DNA from: Pseudomonas entomophila
GTDB taxonomy: Bacteria; Pseudomonadota; Gammaproteobacteria; Pseudomonadales; Pseudomonadaceae
Assembly: GCF_029478665.1 (NCBI RefSeq)
Contig: NZ_JARPQB010000042.1
Location: forward strand, 1 to 46,678
Reading direction: 5' to 3'
DNA length: 46,678 nt
In this document: positions 45,120 through 46,678 of the stretch, piece after piece
Layout: every line of letters begins with the position of its first letter
Numbering within the stretch: the stretch's first letter is position 1
The notes under the pieces: generated by a model
Databases searched by the model: none
What the model was told of the DNA's origin: nothing
Seen by the model: the letters and a program-made list of their open reading frames with translations, nothing else
Program-made: the position numbers and the translations under genes

Positions 45120-46622
45120 ATGCCGCAAACCACCGCGAAGAACCTGTCTCTGATCGCCGCCATCGACCTGGGCTCCAACAGCTTCCACATGGTGGTGGCC
45201 AAGGCCCATCACACGGAAATCCGCATTCTAGAGAGGCTCGGAGAAAAGGTTCAGCTCGCCGCCGGTATCGACGAGGAGCGCAGGCTCAGCGAAGAGGCCA
45301 TGCAGCGGGGCCTGGAGTGCCTCAAGCGCTTCGCCCAACTGATCAACGGCATGCCCGCGGGTTCGGTGCGCATCGTCGGCACCAACGCCCTGCGCGAAGC
45401 GCGCAACCGCAACGAATTCATTCAACGCGCCGAAGCCATCCTCGGCCACCCGGTCGAGGTCATCTCCGGCCGCGAAGAGGCGCGCCTGATCTACCTCGGC
45501 GTCTCCCACACCCTGGCCGACAATCCAGGCAAGCGCCTGGTCGCCGACATCGGCGGCGGCAGCACCGAGTTCATCATCGGCCAGCGCTTCGAGCCGCTGC
45601 TGCGCGAAAGCCTGCAGATGGGCTGCGTGAGCTTCACCCAGCGCTACTTCCGCGATGGCAAGGTCACCCCAGCGCGCTACGCCCAGGCCTACACCGCCGC
45701 GCGCCTGGAGCTGATGAGCATCGAGAACGCCCTGCACCGCCTGACCTGGGACGAAGCCATCGGCTCCTCGGGCACCATTCGCGCCATTGGCGCGGCAATC
45801 AAGTCCATTGGCCAGGGCAATGGTGAGGTCAATGCCGAAGGGCTGGCGACCATCAAGCGCAAGCTGTTCAAGCTGGGCGAGACCGACAAGATCGACTTCG
45901 ACGGGGTCAAGCCGGACCGCCGGGCGATCTTCCCGGCCGGCCTGGCGATCCTGGAAGCGATCTTCGATGCCCTGGAACTGGCGCGCATGGACCATTGCGA
46001 CGGCGCCCTGCGCGAAGGCGTGCTGTTCGACCTGCTGGGCCGCCATCACCACGAAGACGTGCGCGAACGCACCCTGAACTCGTTGATGGAGCGTTACCAC
46101 GTCGACCAGGGCCAGGCCGCACGCGTGGAGCGCAAAGCGCTGCATGCCTTCGACCAAGTGGCCAAGGCGTGGGACCTGGAGGATGGAAACTGGCGCGATC
46201 TGCTGGGCTGGGCGGCGAAAATCCACGAAATCGGACTTGATATCGCCCATTACCACTACCACAAGCACGGCGCCTACCTGATCGAGCACTCCGACCTGTC
46301 CGGCTTCTCCCGCGAGGACCAGCAGATGATGGCCCTGCTGGTGCGTGGCCATCGTCGTAACATCCCCAAGGACAAGTTCGCCGAGCTGGGTGACGAAGGC
46401 ATCAAGCTGCTGCGCCTGTGCGTGCTGCTGCGTTTCGCCATCCTGTTCCACCACATCCGTGGCACCCAGCAGATGCCCAAGGTAGAGCTGCAAGCTGGCG
46501 AAGACAGCCTCGATGTGGTGTTCCCGGAGGGTTGGCTGGAGCAGAACCAGCTGACCCAGGCCGACTTCGCCAACGAGGCGGAGTGGCTGGCCCGGGTCAG
46601 TTTCGTGCTTAGCGTCAGGTAA
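45120..46622 (+). CDS. ppx: Exopolyphosphatase (Ppx/GppA family)
   Basis: Releases phosphate from polyphosphate ends, and some homologues act on pppGpp; 500 aa. The actin-like ATPase domain has AAIDLGSNSFHMVVA (14-28) and ADIGGGSTEFIIG (phosphate loops). GSSGTIRAIGAAI and the C-terminal HD-like helical domain (WAAKIHEIGLDIAHYHYHKH) follow. ATG 45120 has a poor ribosome site; an upstream GTG/ATG extension of 29 codons is possible but lacks conserved features. The polyphosphate kinase gene ppk, usually convergent next to ppx in Pseudomonas, would lie beyond the right edge. Confidence 0.95.
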   Translation: MPQTTAKNLSLIAAIDLGSNSFHMVVAKAHHTEIRILERLGEKVQLAAGIDEERRLSEEAMQRGLECLKRFAQLINGMPAGSVRIVGTNALREARNRNEFIQRAEAILGHPVEVISGREEARLIYLGVSHTLADNPGKRLVADIGGGSTEFIIGQRFEPLLRESLQMGCVSFTQRYFRDGKVTPARYAQAYTAARLELMSIENALHRLTWDEAIGSSGTIRAIGAAIKSIGQGNGEVNAEGLATIKRKLFKLGETDKIDFDGVKPDRRAIFPAGLAILEAIFDALELARMDHCDGALREGVLFDLLGRHHHEDVRERTLNSLMERYHVDQGQAARVERKALHAFDQVAKAWDLEDGNWRDLLGWAAKIHEIGLDIAHYHYHKHGAYLIEHSDLSGFSREDQQMMALLVRGHRRNIPKDKFAELGDEGIKLLRLCVLLRFAILFHHIRGTQQMPKVELQAGEDSLDVVFPEGWLEQNQLTQADFANEAEWLARVSFVLSVR

Positions 46623-46653
46623 CGTCCGGTGCATGGCACCGGCTGCGCCGGTG

Positions 46654-46677
46654 TTCGCCGGCAAGGCCGGCTCCTAC
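46654..46677. repeat. REP half at the right edge
   Basis: A 24-base palindrome of the GCCGGC class ending in CTCCTAC lies 31 bases past the ppx stop. A partner copy, if any, is outside the window. A GGTGCATGGCACC-type short inverted repeat (around 46629-46652) precedes it. Confidence 0.8.
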
Positions 46678-46678
46678 A

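Overview
The window is a compact, GC-rich stretch of a fluorescent Pseudomonas chromosome, most likely the P. putida group. The basis is the gene content and order (spu polyamine cluster, argA-argE, gcvTHP, iron transporter, pepP-ubiH, zapA-6S RNA-fthC, ubiD, rho-trxA-ppx) and the many intergenic REP-type palindromes beginning GTAGGAGC. It looks like ordinary core chromosome: I see no insertion sequence, integrase, prophage, CRISPR array, tRNA or rRNA, and no gene is visibly broken. All functional names come from reading motifs, not from a database search.

Layout. (1) 29-10371: polyamine uptake and catabolism. A long minus-strand operon (spuB-C-D-E-F-G-H) encodes a glutamine-synthetase-like ligase, an aminotransferase and a putrescine/spermidine ABC importer with two binding proteins; a second ligase (spuI) is divergent across a 667-base regulatory gap. 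(2) 10575-13141: argA and argE of arginine biosynthesis. (3) 13339-17929: a CYTH-CHAD phosphatase, an Lrp/AsnC regulator divergent from a small ACT-like protein, an orphan GspE/PilB-type ATPase and a small exported DUF2388 protein. (4) 18043-22592: the glycine cleavage operon gcvT-gcvH-gcvP. (5) 22718-25493: a ferric iron importer (binding protein, fused permease, no ATPase) under a candidate Fur box. (6) 25694-30507: a five-gene minus-strand operon (ygfB-like, pepP, ubiH, a hotdog protein, ubiI-like) linked to ubiquinone synthesis. (7) 30645-32054: a TIGR02449-like coiled coil, zapA, 6S RNA and fthC. (8) 32074-39985: a small membrane protein, an EVE protein, an HlyD / double-ATPase / permease export operon, an orphan FliL-like exported protein, a quinone oxidoreductase and ChaC. 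(9) 40331-46622: an iron-sulfur flavin reductase overlapping ubiD, then rho, trxA and ppx.

How parts fit together. spuB/spuI, spuC and the transporter form the import and first steps of the gamma-glutamyl polyamine pathway. gcvTHP feeds one-carbon units to folate, and fthC repairs a folate by-product. ubiH, the ubiI-like gene and ubiD serve ubiquinone. ppx and the CYTH-CHAD protein both belong to phosphate-polymer families.

The most notable non-coding signal is a composite repeat: REP palindromes in inverted pairs, each GCGA end of which usually abuts a second 7-bp hairpin whose arms differ between loci but stay complementary. Other points worth a look are hairpins after both polyamine-binding-protein genes, a double-ATPase exporter with one visibly degenerate site, a hotdog protein overlapping ubiH, an iron-sulfur reductase overlapping ubiD, and an orphan secretion ATPase with an unusually short zinc ribbon. 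I did not find a clearly new multi-gene system.
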